Positions 1 to 9,200 are shown, counted from the stretch's first letter. The stretch is DNA of 18,582 bases from Gemmatimonadota bacterium (GCA_012959595.1 DUCW01000086.1:7583-26164); one strand, 5' to 3'. The notes: a model not told the origin generated them from the letters alone. Made by a program: numbers and translations.

Positions 1-83
1 GCTCACTCAGCTCACTCAGCTAACTCAGCAGCGTATCATCACCGCCCGGCCATCGCCCATCAACAATCAGCCCCGGTCACAAC

Positions 84-845
84 GCCTTTCCTTGGATCGA
101 ACGCGATATTGGCCTTGATTTTAATGATTGGGAAATGCCAGTAGTAGATAAGACGACATTTCAGACTACCCGAGAGGGTGTATTCGTAGGTGGAGACGCT
201 GCGTGGGGTCCAGAGAACATAATTTGGGCAGTTGAGCACGGCCACCAAGCTGCAATTTCTATTGATAATTATTGTCAAGGGCAGTCACTTTTGGATCGAC
301 CTGCTTACGGTATGAATCTAGTCTCACAGAAAATGGGTCTGCACTCATGGAGTTACGGTAGTCAGTACGATCCATCTGAACGTTCTCAAATGAATCATGT
401 GGATTTGGTAGAACGCTTCAAAGCGTTGGAAGTGGAAGTTGAACTGGGCTTTAATGCGGAACAAACCGCTGTCGAAGTAGAGAGATGTCTCAATTGTGAC
501 ATTCAAACCCACTTTGCTGCACCCCTATGTATAGAGTGTGATGCCTGTGTAGACGTTTGTCCCGTTTACTGCCTTACCATTACAGATAATGGCTCTGAAG
601 AGGATCTGCGTGATCGTTTGACAGCTCCTGCCGAAAATACTGATCAAGATCTTTATATATCAGAAGAGCTACCGCAGACCGCCAGGATTATGGTCAAAGA
701 TGAAGACCTTTGTGTGCATTGCGGCTTGTGCGCCGAACGGTGTCCAACCGCTGCTTGGGATATGGTGAAATTTGATTTGTTGACTCCTTACGCTGGAAAA
801 CCGACTTGGACCAAAACAGTAGAAACTGTATCAACGACCTCGTAA
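84..845 (+). CDS. Flavoprotein/ferredoxin subunit of 2-oxoacid:ferredoxin oxidoreductase operon, 5'-truncated
   Basis: This is the C-terminal part of a GltD-like FAD/NAD(P)-binding oxidoreductase fused to a 2x[4Fe-4S] ferredoxin module. Counting from the first in-frame ATG (135), a dinucleotide-fold segment GVFVGGDAAWGP lies at residues 15-26. A CxxC pair follows at C118/C121, then two ferredoxin motifs: C132, C135, C138, C142 and C193, C196, C199, C203. Family-like residues (FPWIERDIG) are already in frame from about 87, so 135 is not the true start; the N-terminal half lies off the window or is scrambled at its edge. An in-frame TAA lies at 21-23. The gene is directly followed by, and overlaps, the alpha subunit gene. 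Inferred role: passing electrons between the KorAB ferredoxin pool and NAD(P). The family is clear; the physiological direction is not. Confidence 0.8.
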   Translation, partial: AFPWIERDIGLDFNDWEMPVVDKTTFQTTREGVFVGGDAAWGPENIIWAVEHGHQAAISIDNYCQGQSLLDRPAYGMNLVSQKMGLHSWSYGSQYDPSERSQMNHVDLVERFKALEVEVELGFNAEQTAVEVERCLNCDIQTHFAAPLCIECDACVDVCPVYCLTITDNGSEEDLRDRLTAPAENTDQDLYISEELPQTARIMVKDEDLCVHCGLCAERCPTAAWDMVKFDLLTPYAGKPTWTKTVETVSTTS

Positions 846-2635
846 TAAAGGTTGCTACAGTCAACGGCACTGGCTCTGCTAGTGCAAATGGTTTCCTCAT
901 GCAGGCTATTTTCCGTATGGGAATTCCTGTTTCTGGAAAGAATGTTTTTCCTTCTAATATTCAGGGTCTACCAACGTGGTATGAGATCCGGGCCAACAAA
1001 GATGGACATACTGGGCGAAGTGCCAGAGTGGATTTAATGGTGGCAATGAACCCTAAAACTTATGTTCAAGACATAAAAGAAGTTACGCCAGGAGGAAGTA
1101 TTCTCTATGATTCCAGTTGGTCTTTACCCCAAGAATTATTGAGAGAGGATGTTGATTTTTTTGGTGTCCCATTGTCTCACATGTGTGTTGAGAATTTTAA
1201 GGGATCCCGTCAACAAATTCTAATGAAAAATGTTAGTTATGTCGGTGCTTTGGCAGCATTGTTAGAGATCGATTTAAGTATATTGTCGGGTATTTTTGAG
1301 GACAAGTTCGGATCAAAACCAAGACTAGTTGAATTGAATAATGTAGCTGTGAAGTTAGGCTATGACTTTGCACTTGAGAATTTCAAGTGTCCGCTGGAAT
1401 CTCACCTTGAACCTATGGACGGAAACAAGAATTCGGTATTAATGACTGGGAATATGGCTGCAGGGTTGGGGTGTGTTTATGCTGGTGCGACCGTTGGGGC
1501 TTGGTATCCCATTACTCCCTCGACTTCTCTCATGGATTCATTCAGAGGTTTTTGTGAGAAATTGAGGAAAGATCCCGAAACCAAAAAGAATCGTTTTTGC
1601 GTCATTCAAGCAGAAGATGAGCTTGCAGCTATAGGTATAGTGCTTGGTGCCAGTTGGATGGGTGCGAGAGCCTTTACCCCTACTAGTGGTCCTGGGATAT
1701 CTCTGATGGGCGAATTCATTGGTTTGGCTTACTATGCGGAGATTCCGGCCGTTCTCTTCAACGTACAACGTACTGGGCCTTCAACCGGTATGCCGACGCG
1801 TACGCAGCAGGGTGATATTTTGACAACAGTGTATGCATCTCATGGAGATACTAAGCATATAGTCCTTTTCCCTGGCGATCCCAATGAATGTTTTCAACTT
1901 GCAGTCCAAGCTTTTGATTTGGCCGACAAATATCAGACCCCCGTTTTTGTCGTTTCTGATCTAGACATTGGTATGAACGACTGGGTTTGTGATAACTTGC
2001 AATGGGACGATAACTTCATCCCAGATCGTGGCAAGGTTCTTTCGGCGGAGGAACTCGAAAATCTTGACGAATTTTATAGATATCTGGACGTAGATGGAGA
2101 TGGGATTCCATATCGTTCTTTGCCAGGTGTACACCCGAAAGGCTCATATTTCACAAGAGGTTCCGGGCATGATAAATATGGCAGATATACAGAAGATGGG
2201 GCCCTGTACGCAGAGGTAGTTGACCGCATAAGAAAAAAGATTGATGGTGCTGCAACCTGTCTTCCCGAAGCTGAAATTCACTGCCAAGAAGGTGCTCGAG
2301 TGGGAGTGGTTACGATTGGGGGCTGTCGGAAGTCAGTGTTGGAGGCTATTGAGGAACTGAATGTAAGTGGTATACCGGTCGACTATCTAAGAGTAAAGAG
2401 TTTTCCCTTTGGACCAGAGGTACAACAGTTTCTGTCGTCACATGATCTGAATATTGTCATTGAACAAAATAGAGATGCTCAACTCATGAAATTGATAACA
2501 ATAGAGACAGAAGTCGAAAAAAAGACGCTTGAGTCCATTCTGGATAACAAGGGTTCTCCTCTTAGTGCTGGCATTGTAGTAAATGGAATCAAGCAGTTGA
2601 TGAGTGCTAATTTAAAAAATCCTGATAGGAATTAG
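806..2635 (+). CDS. korA: 2-oxoacid:ferredoxin oxidoreductase, fused gamma/alpha subunit (KorA-like)
   Basis: This 609-residue fused gamma-alpha subunit belongs to the enzyme that oxidatively decarboxylates 2-oxoglutarate or another 2-oxoacid to acyl-CoA, reducing ferredoxin, or runs in reverse. The gamma domain occupies about residues 11-190 (VATVNGTGSASANG at 16-29, FPSNIQGLPTWYE at 48-60). The alpha domain follows, with YPITPSTS (234-241), TSGPG (293-297) and QRTGPSTGMPTRTQQGD (321-337), all typical of the KorA/PorA pyrimidine-binding and substrate domains. The start is TTG at 806, overlapping the upstream gene by 40 bp. It is chosen because the gamma homology (NDLVIKVATVNG) begins soon after and no ATG occurs before residue 32; a weak GGAAA lies upstream. 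The beta subunit follows 3 bp after the stop. Substrate specificity cannot be read with certainty; 2-oxoglutarate is most likely. Confidence 0.92.
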   Translation: MDQNSRNCINDLVIKVATVNGTGSASANGFLMQAIFRMGIPVSGKNVFPSNIQGLPTWYEIRANKDGHTGRSARVDLMVAMNPKTYVQDIKEVTPGGSILYDSSWSLPQELLREDVDFFGVPLSHMCVENFKGSRQQILMKNVSYVGALAALLEIDLSILSGIFEDKFGSKPRLVELNNVAVKLGYDFALENFKCPLESHLEPMDGNKNSVLMTGNMAAGLGCVYAGATVGAWYPITPSTSLMDSFRGFCEKLRKDPETKKNRFCVIQAEDELAAIGIVLGASWMGARAFTPTSGPGISLMGEFIGLAYYAEIPAVLFNVQRTGPSTGMPTRTQQGDILTTVYASHGDTKHIVLFPGDPNECFQLAVQAFDLADKYQTPVFVVSDLDIGMNDWVCDNLQWDDNFIPDRGKVLSAEELENLDEFYRYLDVDGDGIPYRSLPGVHPKGSYFTRGSGHDKYGRYTEDGALYAEVVDRIRKKIDGAATCLPEAEIHCQEGARVGVVTIGGCRKSVLEAIEELNVSGIPVDYLRVKSFPFGPEVQQFLSSHDLNIVIEQNRDAQLMKLITIETEVEKKTLESILDNKGSPLSAGIVVNGIKQLMSANLKNPDRN

Positions 2636-2638
2636 ATT

Positions 2639-3694
2639 ATGACACAAACCGCAAAACCATCGGTTCGTCATCCTAGCCTCCGGGTTAATAAACTAGGACT
2701 AACCCAGAGAGACTATGAAGGCTCAATGTCCACTCTGTGTGCTGGCTGTGGCCACGATTCCATTACGGCAGCTCTGGTCCAAGCTTTTTTTGAATTAGAA
2801 ATAGAACCGCACAAAGTTGCAAAAATCAGTGGTATTGGATGCTCATCTAAGACTCCAGCTTATTTTCTTGACGAAGCTCATGGGTTCAACTCGGTACATG
2901 GAAGGATGCCATCAATTGCTACAGGAGCAAATGTGGCTAATAGAGACTTAGCTTACATCGGAATTTCGGGAGATGGCGATTCACTGTCCATTGGCCTTGG
3001 CCAACTTTGTCACGCTATTCGCCGGAACGTCAATATGCTCTACATTATAGCCAATAATGGAGTTTATGGATTGACAAAGGGCCAATTTTCTGCGTCAGCT
3101 GATGTAGGAACCACAGCCAAGAAAGGTGAAGAAAATAGAATGGGTCCAATCGATCCTGTGTCGTTGGCCATGAGCTTGGGTGTTTCGTTCGTGGGAAGAA
3201 GTTTTTCGGGGGATAAGCAGCAATTAATGCCCTTGGTTAAGGCTGGCTTGAGCCATCCAGGTTTTGCATTATTAGATGTGATCTCTCCCTGTGTGACATT
3301 TAATGACCACCAGGGTTCGACTAAGAGTTATCAGCATACTCGTGATCATGTTCAGGAAATTGTTGAGGCCGACTATGTACCTGTGCTACATGAAATAAAG
3401 GCGGAGCAAACTTCTGGAAGTGTGACATCCGTGGCGATGCATGATGGTAGCGTAATCAAGTTTAGACCAGTAACTGAAGGATATGATCCTACCGATCGTG
3501 AAGAAACTTACTCTTATATCGCTAATCGACGACTGGATGGAGAGGTGGCTACTGGGTTGCTTTATATAGATCAGGACACTCACGACATACACTCCTTCGA
3601 GAATACCGTGGCGGAGCCTCTAGCCAAACTGAAATTTGAAGATCTATGCCCTGGGAACCATGTCTTACAGGAACTCCAGGAGCAGTGGCGTTGA
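2639..3694 (+). CDS. korB: 2-oxoacid:ferredoxin oxidoreductase beta subunit (KorB-like)
   Basis: This 351-residue thiamine-diphosphate-binding subunit partners with the preceding alpha/gamma protein. It has the CAGCGHD motif (C34, C37) and C68 (GIGCSS), the usual ligands for the beta-subunit 4Fe-4S cluster. The TPP/Mg2+ motif is GDGDSLSIG (111-119) with NNGVYGLTKGQ (139-149). It starts at ATG 2639, 3 bp after the korA stop, with TAGGA about 9 bp upstream, so the two are translationally coupled. The C-terminal tail of about 100 residues after the TPP core is within the range of long KorB proteins. The complex is cytoplasmic. Its TPP need fits the nearby thiC, although thiC is separately transcribed. 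Confidence 0.93.
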   Translation: MTQTAKPSVRHPSLRVNKLGLTQRDYEGSMSTLCAGCGHDSITAALVQAFFELEIEPHKVAKISGIGCSSKTPAYFLDEAHGFNSVHGRMPSIATGANVANRDLAYIGISGDGDSLSIGLGQLCHAIRRNVNMLYIIANNGVYGLTKGQFSASADVGTTAKKGEENRMGPIDPVSLAMSLGVSFVGRSFSGDKQQLMPLVKAGLSHPGFALLDVISPCVTFNDHQGSTKSYQHTRDHVQEIVEADYVPVLHEIKAEQTSGSVTSVAMHDGSVIKFRPVTEGYDPTDREETYSYIANRRLDGEVATGLLYIDQDTHDIHSFENTVAEPLAKLKFEDLCPGNHVLQELQEQWR

Positions 3695-3727
3695 AGGTAT
3701 TTTTGAAAATAGAAGAAAGGTGAAAAG

Positions 3728-4165
3728 ATGGGCCAACTAGAAGCTATCTGGATCAAGACAGCTCACGGCGGAGTTATGCAACCAGTGTCTGAAGCTAATG
3801 CCCAGGAAAATAAAGGTTTGGTGGGGGATGTTAGCTTTGGACGGAGTAAAAGGCAGGTCACCTTAATAGAAAAGGAAATCTTTGATGTACTTGGAGATCG
3901 TTTCAGCGGATCGGTGAAGCCAGAAATGCGAAGAGCAAATTTTATGGTAACTGGAATCGAATTGAAAGAGACTGTAGGTCGTATTCTCTCAATTGGAGAT
4001 CTCAAGGTTGAGATTTTCGGAGAGACCAAACCCTGCAAGATTATGGACGATGGGTGTCAGGGGCTTAGGGAAGCCCTTGTTGATGAATGGAAGGGGGGTG
4101 TTTACGGTTGCGTTTTAAACGATGCAGCGGTCAAAGTAGGTGATGTCATTTCCCGGGATGAATGA
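3728..4165 (+). CDS. MOSC domain-containing protein
   Basis: This 145-residue protein is close to a bare MOSC domain, the beta-strand-rich C-terminal domain of molybdenum cofactor sulfurases. Free-standing MOSC proteins are thought to carry or transfer sulfur for metal-sulfur cofactors, and some (YiiM/YuaD type) reduce N-hydroxylated substrates. Visible features are KGLVGDVSFG (29-38), RRANFMVTGIEL (68-79) and the ETKPCKIMD segment with the conserved Cys at C103, followed by a Gly-rich C-terminal part. A strong GAAAGGTG precedes ATG 3728. It lies 33 bp after korB on the same strand and is probably the last gene of that operon. No molybdoenzyme is visible in the window, so its partner is unknown. 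It converges on thiC with a 25 bp gap and no obvious terminator. Confidence 0.85.
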   Translation: MGQLEAIWIKTAHGGVMQPVSEANAQENKGLVGDVSFGRSKRQVTLIEKEIFDVLGDRFSGSVKPEMRRANFMVTGIELKETVGRILSIGDLKVEIFGETKPCKIMDDGCQGLREALVDEWKGGVYGCVLNDAAVKVGDVISRDE

Positions 4166-4190
4166 AGAAGGAAAGACTTGCTGCAGGACA

Positions 4191-5948
4191 TCAATCTTCT
4201 GCTACGCTTACATATAGATTAGATCCTTTATCTCGAAATTCCATTGATTTTTCCTCCAAACCTTTCTCAATTTCGGGTTTAGCGGACCTCTGTGTCTGTT
4301 CCGCATAATCACGGATATCTTGAGTGATTTTCATTGAGCAGAATTTGGGGCCACACATCGAACAGAAATGTGCTACTTTCGCTCCTTCAGCCGGTAGGGT
4401 TTCGTCATGAAAGGCTCTGGCTGTGACTGGATCTAATGATAAGTTGAATTGATCTTCCCACCGAAAGTCGAACCGGGCTTTTGATATCGCGTCGTCCCAT
4501 TCTCTAGCTCTAGGATGATTCTTGGCTAGATCGGCTGCATGTGCTGCAATCTTGTAGGCGATTACACCAGCCTTTACGTCTTCTCTGTTGGGGAGACCTA
4601 AGTGTTCTTTTGGGGTTACGTAGCACAACATCGCGGTACCGTACCACCCAATTTGTGCTGCTCCAATGGCACTCGTGATGTGGTCGTAACCCGGAGCAAT
4701 ATCAGTAGTCAATGGTCCAAGGGTGTAGAATGGTGCTTCGTGACACCATTCTAATTGCTTGTCCATATTCTCTTTTATCATATGCATGGGTACATGACCA
4801 GGTCCTTCGCACATGACCTGTACATCGTGCTCCCATGCAATTTTAGTTAGTTCTCCTTGGGTATACAGTTCTGCAAATTGGGCCTCATCATTCGCGTCCG
4901 CGAGCGAGCCAGGTCTCAGGCCATCTCCCAGTGAAAAAGAAACGTCATAAGATGCCATGATCTCACAGATCTCTGGGAAGTTTGTGTAGAGAAAGCTCTC
5001 CTTGTGATGTGCAAGGCACCATTTGGCCATAATAGAACCTCCCCTGGAGACGATCCCAGTGACTCTACTGGCGGTCATTGGCACGAAGCGGAGAAGTACT
5101 CCAGCATGGACTGTGAAATAATCGACACCCTGTTCAGCCTGCTCAATCAATGTGTCACGATAAATTTTCCAGGTTAGTTCTTCAGGCACTCCGTTCACTT
5201 TTTCGAGAGCCTGATAAATTGGTACCGTTCCAATAGGAACTGCGGAATTTCGGATTATCCATTGACGGGTTTGGTGGATATTTTTCCCAGTCGATAAATC
5301 CATGACTGTATCAGAGCCCCAGAGAGTAGCCCACTTCAGTTTCTCTACCTCTTCTTCTATGGAGGATCTGACTGCAGAATTCCCTATGTTCGCATTGATT
5401 TTTACCTTAAAGGCTCTACCGATGATTGTAGGTTCGAGTTCAGGGTGATTTATGTTTGCAGGAATTATGGCTCTACCTTTGGCTATTTCACTCCGAACAA
5501 ATTCAGGGTTCATATCTTCTCTCAGGGCCACAAATTCCATTTCCTGAGTGATTTCACCTTTCTTTGCATAGTGAAGTTGCGTTACGGGTCCATTCAGTGA
5601 TCGAAGAGGTTTATTCAGCAATGGGCCGGGTACTTCCAAGGCATTGGCGGGGTCGGAATCTTGATACGTAATCGAAGTCTCTTCAACGCCATTCCTATTG
5701 ATTATCCAATTTTCTCTGATTTTTGGCAGACCAAGTTGAGGGTCTATTTCCAGTGAGCCGCTAGTATCGGGTACCTGAATAGGGGGTTCTCCCCCTGAAA
5801 GTGTAATTTCTCTCATCGGAACACTGACTCCGCGGCTACTCTGTAAGAAAACTTTCTTTGATTTTGGGAAAGATTCTCCGTAGTCTCCCTCAAAAAAAGT
5901 TGTAGTTGATTGCTCGCTGTTTGCGGTTGCACCATTTTTCTTTTCCAA
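4191..5948 (-). CDS. thiC: Phosphomethylpyrimidine synthase ThiC
   Basis: ThiC is a radical-SAM enzyme that rearranges 5-aminoimidazole ribotide into hydroxymethylpyrimidine phosphate, the pyrimidine half of thiamine. The 585-residue length matches the long bacterial form. Family motifs are NANIGNSAV (185-193), GSDTVMDLSTG (211-221), EGPGHVPMH (381-389) and GPLTTDIAPGYDHI (411-424). The C-terminal CX2CX4C cluster-binding motif is C529, C532, C537. The start is TTG at 5948, supported by a perfect AAGGAG six bases upstream (plus-strand 5955-5960). It is a single gene with no other thi gene in the window. Its upstream region has perfect hairpins but I could not find a canonical THI box, which is unusual for bacterial thiC. 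Confidence 0.97.
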   Translation of the reverse strand: MEKKNGATANSEQSTTTFFEGDYGESFPKSKKVFLQSSRGVSVPMREITLSGGEPPIQVPDTSGSLEIDPQLGLPKIRENWIINRNGVEETSITYQDSDPANALEVPGPLLNKPLRSLNGPVTQLHYAKKGEITQEMEFVALREDMNPEFVRSEIAKGRAIIPANINHPELEPTIIGRAFKVKINANIGNSAVRSSIEEEVEKLKWATLWGSDTVMDLSTGKNIHQTRQWIIRNSAVPIGTVPIYQALEKVNGVPEELTWKIYRDTLIEQAEQGVDYFTVHAGVLLRFVPMTASRVTGIVSRGGSIMAKWCLAHHKESFLYTNFPEICEIMASYDVSFSLGDGLRPGSLADANDEAQFAELYTQGELTKIAWEHDVQVMCEGPGHVPMHMIKENMDKQLEWCHEAPFYTLGPLTTDIAPGYDHITSAIGAAQIGWYGTAMLCYVTPKEHLGLPNREDVKAGVIAYKIAAHAADLAKNHPRAREWDDAISKARFDFRWEDQFNLSLDPVTARAFHDETLPAEGAKVAHFCSMCGPKFCSMKITQDIRDYAEQTQRSAKPEIEKGLEEKSMEFRDKGSNLYVSVAED

Positions 5949-5954
5949 GAAGTA

Positions 5955-5960
5955 CTCCTT
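5955..5960 (-). promoter_or_regulatory. Shine-Dalgarno AAGGAG deciding the TTG start of thiC
   Basis: On the minus strand a perfect AAGGAG lies six bases before TTG at 5948-5946. It supports a TTG start giving MEKKNG. It sits nine bases downstream of a 13-bp hairpin (plus 5970-6001), so folding there could affect ribosome access. Confidence 0.75.
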
Positions 5961-5969
5961 TTGAGGGCC

Positions 5970-6001
5970 TCAGTTGCCACTTAGATGCAAGTGGCAACTG
6001 A
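5970..6001 (-). repeat. 13-bp perfect inverted repeat in thiC leader
   Basis: Arms 5970-5982 and 5989-6001 (TCAGTTGCCACTT and its exact complement) enclose a 6-nt loop. In the thiC transcript this would be a very stable hairpin ending nine nucleotides before the SD. It has no following U-run, so it is not a classical intrinsic terminator. A further odd palindrome TGAGGgCCTCA (plus 5962-5972) overlaps its base and could form an alternative structure. It could instead be a protein-binding operator in DNA. Confidence 0.75.
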
Positions 6002-6119
6002 ATTCTTATTTCAGTGTATCTATTATTTACCAATTTCTAGTTAGATCGGTCTGAATCCTGAACGGCATGGGAACAAAATTCCACGAATAGCTGGTGGGTC
6101 TCTTATATAAGTAACCTAA

Positions 6120-6151
6120 TCTTTTATGTTCTAGACGACTAACATAAAAGA
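6120..6151. repeat. 11-bp perfect inverted repeat with 10-nt spacer, upstream of thiC
   Basis: Arms 6120-6130 (TCTTTTATGTT) and 6141-6151 (AACATAAAAGA) are exact complements. The right arm contains the candidate thiC -10 box. Its first three bases also belong to a competing 7-bp repeat (AAGAAGT at 6148-6154 with ACTTCTT at 6170-6176). AT-rich arms and a whole-turn spacing suit a dimeric regulator site at least as well as an RNA hairpin. Confidence 0.65.
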
Positions 6152-6170
6152 AGTGACCTTTGTATATCAA
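6141..6170 (-). promoter_or_regulatory. Candidate thiC promoter
   Basis: On the minus strand TTGATA (plus 6165-6170) and TATGTT (plus 6141-6146) are separated by 18 bp. They match the sigma-70 consensus at 5/6 and 4/6. Transcription would start near 6134 and give a leader of about 185 nt before the TTG start. The -10 lies in one arm of the 11-bp inverted repeat. Read by eye only. Confidence 0.4.
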
Positions 6171-6182
6171 CTTCTTAATTAG

Positions 6183-6214
6183 CCCTTATCGGTTGACCAT
6201 TTGCTGGATAAGGG
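6183..6214. repeat. 8-bp perfect inverted repeat upstream of the propeller gene
   Basis: Arms CCCTTATC (6183-6190) and GATAAGGG (6207-6214) are exact complements separated by 16 nt. The spacer holds a TTGACC -35-like hexamer (6193-6198) on the plus strand, although no good -10 follows at the right distance. It lies 46 bp before the likely ATG of the propeller gene. It may be an operator or a leader hairpin. Confidence 0.5.
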
Positions 6215-6260
6215 GCATTGTCATTTCTCTAGTTGAACTTTATTTCCCGGAGTGGTGGCT

Positions 6261-9200
6261 ATGTATTTTCAGTCGTTTATACGAATTAGACGGTCATGCA
6301 CATTATTGACTTTTAGTTTATTAGTGGTATCGGCAGTGGCACTTCCCGAAAAGGCTTTTTCTCAGGTTGGCCAAACAGATCAGGTGAAAAGGGTATTTCG
6401 AGACTTAAGTTATCGGAGTGTCGGTCCTTCCAGGGGTGGTAGAGTTACTGCAGTGGCTGGCCATCCCGCACATCCCTTCACTTTCTATATGGGTGCTACG
6501 GGAGGTGGTGTCTGGAAAACAGAAGACTACGGAAATTCGTGGAGACCTATTTCCGATGCGTATTTTAGTACGGGATCTATTGGATCTATCAGGGTAGCTC
6601 CGTCTGATCCAGATCTGGTGTATGTAGGAACGGGTTCGGATGGAATCCGTTCAAATGTGATTGTTGGCAGGGGCATTTATCGATCTCAGGACGCAGGGGA
6701 GACTTGGGAAATGATGGGCTTGAGAGATATGGGTCAATTGGGAGCTGTAGAAGTTGACCCCAACAATCCAGCTAGGGTTTATGTAGCTGCTCTCGGCAAT
6801 CCATGGGCTAAGAACTCCGAAAGAGGCGTCTATCGTTCTGCAAACGGAGGTGAGGATTGGGAGCAGGTATTGTTCACTTCTGATTCCGTAGGTGCTATAG
6901 ATCTGGAAATCAATCCAGCAAATCCTGACGAAATCTACGCTGCAATGTGGAGAGGTCAGCGCCAGCCATGGACAATCATTTCAGGAATGGAAGCTTCTGG
7001 GAAAGAAAATGGTATCTGGAAATCAAGCGATGGAGGAGACACATGGAAGTTGGTGACAGAAGGTCTTCCTACTGGATTGATTGGCAAGATTGATCTTTCT
7101 GTGTCAGCTGCATCTCCCAACAGAGTGTACGCGTTGGTTGAAACAACCGATCCGTTAGAAGGACTTTACCATTCTGACGACTTTGGTGAAACCTGGGACC
7201 TGATGACCAATCAGGCTGGTTTAATGAATAGACCATTTTACTACACTGGGGTCACGGCCGATCCGACTGATGCTGACAAAGTTTATGTCAACAACGAGGG
7301 GTTTTATGGGTCATCTGACGGAGGAAGAACCTTTGAACGTATGCCCACACCACATGGGGATAATCATGACCTTTGGATCAATCCAGAGAATCCTAACATT
7401 TGGATTCAATCCAACGACGGTGGAGCCAATGTGAGTCTTGATGGAGGAGTCACATGGTCAACTCAGAACAACCAGACAACTTCTGAGTTATATCAAGTGG
7501 ATATCGATGACAGATTTCCTTATTGGCTTTATGCAGGCCAACAAGACAATTCCACGATCAAGGTTCCTAGCGATACTCCCGAAGAAAACTCGGCTTCAGG
7601 TCATACTGGTTTTTGGAGAGCTGTAGGAGGTTGTGAAACGGGCCCAGCTGTTCCGAAGCCAGGGAATCCAGATATAGTGTATTCTAACTGTAAAGGTCGA
7701 TTCGGTCGATTTAGTCAGGTCACTGGACAAGAGAAACAGTATTATGTCGGTTTTGGAAACCTCTATGGAGCTAACCCGAGAGATTTGCCTTATCGTTTTC
7801 AGCGAGTGGCTCCAATCGAGATATCCCCACACGATGCGAATGTCGTTTATCATGGGTCGCAGTTTGTCCATAAGACCACTGATGAAGGGGTGACGTGGGA
7901 GCAGATAAGCCCCGATCTGACAGCTTTTCGGCCAGAGAGGCAGGTTGTTTCTGGAGAACCGATATCACGTGACGTCACAGGTGAAGAACACTATTCAGTC
8001 TTGTATGCCGTTGAAGAATCACCAGTTGAGCCGGGAGTTATTTGGGCGGGATCTAATGATGGGTTGGTTCAAGTAACTCGGAATGGTGGGGAAACATGGA
8101 AGGATGTTACCCCACCAGGCATGGCTCTGGAAGGAAGGATTCAAACTATCGACCCATCACCACATAAAGGAGGGAAGGCTTACTTTGCTGCGTATAGAAC
8201 GCTTCTGGGCGATTTTACCCCCTTCATCTATAAAACCGATGATTATGGAGATAGTTGGACTTTGTTAACATCGGGGAACAATGGTATTCCAGACGATCAT
8301 CCGACCAGGGCGATTAGGGAGGATCCTGTTGTAGAAGGTTTATTGTTTGCAGGGACTGAGTTTGGGATGTTCTACTCTATGAACGATGGAGTTTCCTGGA
8401 TCCCCTTCCAGCTGAATTTGCCAGCTACACCAATAACGGATATGAAGATCCACAACAACGATTTGGTTCTCTCAACCATGGGTCGAGGTTTTTGGGTACT
8501 GGATGATATTTCTCCTGTGCGACAAATGGATAGTGCACTTGCAACATCGGGACCTCACTTCTTCAAGCCTTCAGACGCAATTCGCACTAGGGGGCAGGGT
8601 GGTCGGGGAGTCCCTGGACCTAATGAGCCTCAGTGGTCACAGCAAGGAGGGGTTTTCGACTATTTACTACATGCAACAGCCCAGGAAGTGGAGTTGGAAA
8701 TACGTGACTCAGAGGGCACGGTTCTGCGCACCTTTGTCAGCGAGGTCTCGGGTACACGGGTACAAACAGGTCAAGGGATGCGTGCACCATTTGAGAGGAT
8801 GATTGGTACTGTTGGATTGGGACGAAGAAGTGGTGTGAATAGATTCGTCTGGGATTTGCAAGTGTTAGGCCCTAACGGGTCTACAAGAGGAGGCCCCATG
8901 GTAGTCCCCGGTACTTATGAGGCTCACTTAACGATCGATGGAGCCACACATGTAGAACCGTTTAATGTAGTCATGGACCCGAGATCAGAAATGGATGGGA
9001 TAACAATAGAAGATATCCAAGCTCAGTATGATCTAGGCCTGGAAGTACTAGCGTCCATCGAAGATGCAGATGCTACGATAGATCGTTTAACGAGAGCGAT
9101 GGAACGGGTCAGTGAGGGCGGTGACATTGAAAAGCAATTGAAAGAAATTCAAGATGCTCTTGTTACCGATAGGACTATTACCAGTTACCCTCAACCTATG

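Noticed and set aside
5949..6140. TPP riboswitch upstream of thiC
   Set aside because: Searched by eye on the minus strand. The conserved CUGAGA and GAACCUGAUC...UAAUACC core is absent; only vague similarity near plus 6030-6060.
6249..6260. GTG at 6252 as start of the propeller gene
   Set aside because: It overlaps the GGAG that serves ATG 6261 at an ideal eight-base spacing.
7438..8802. Several 60-100 codon ORFs inside the propeller gene on both strands
   Set aside because: They are alternative-frame shadows without SD or recognisable protein features.
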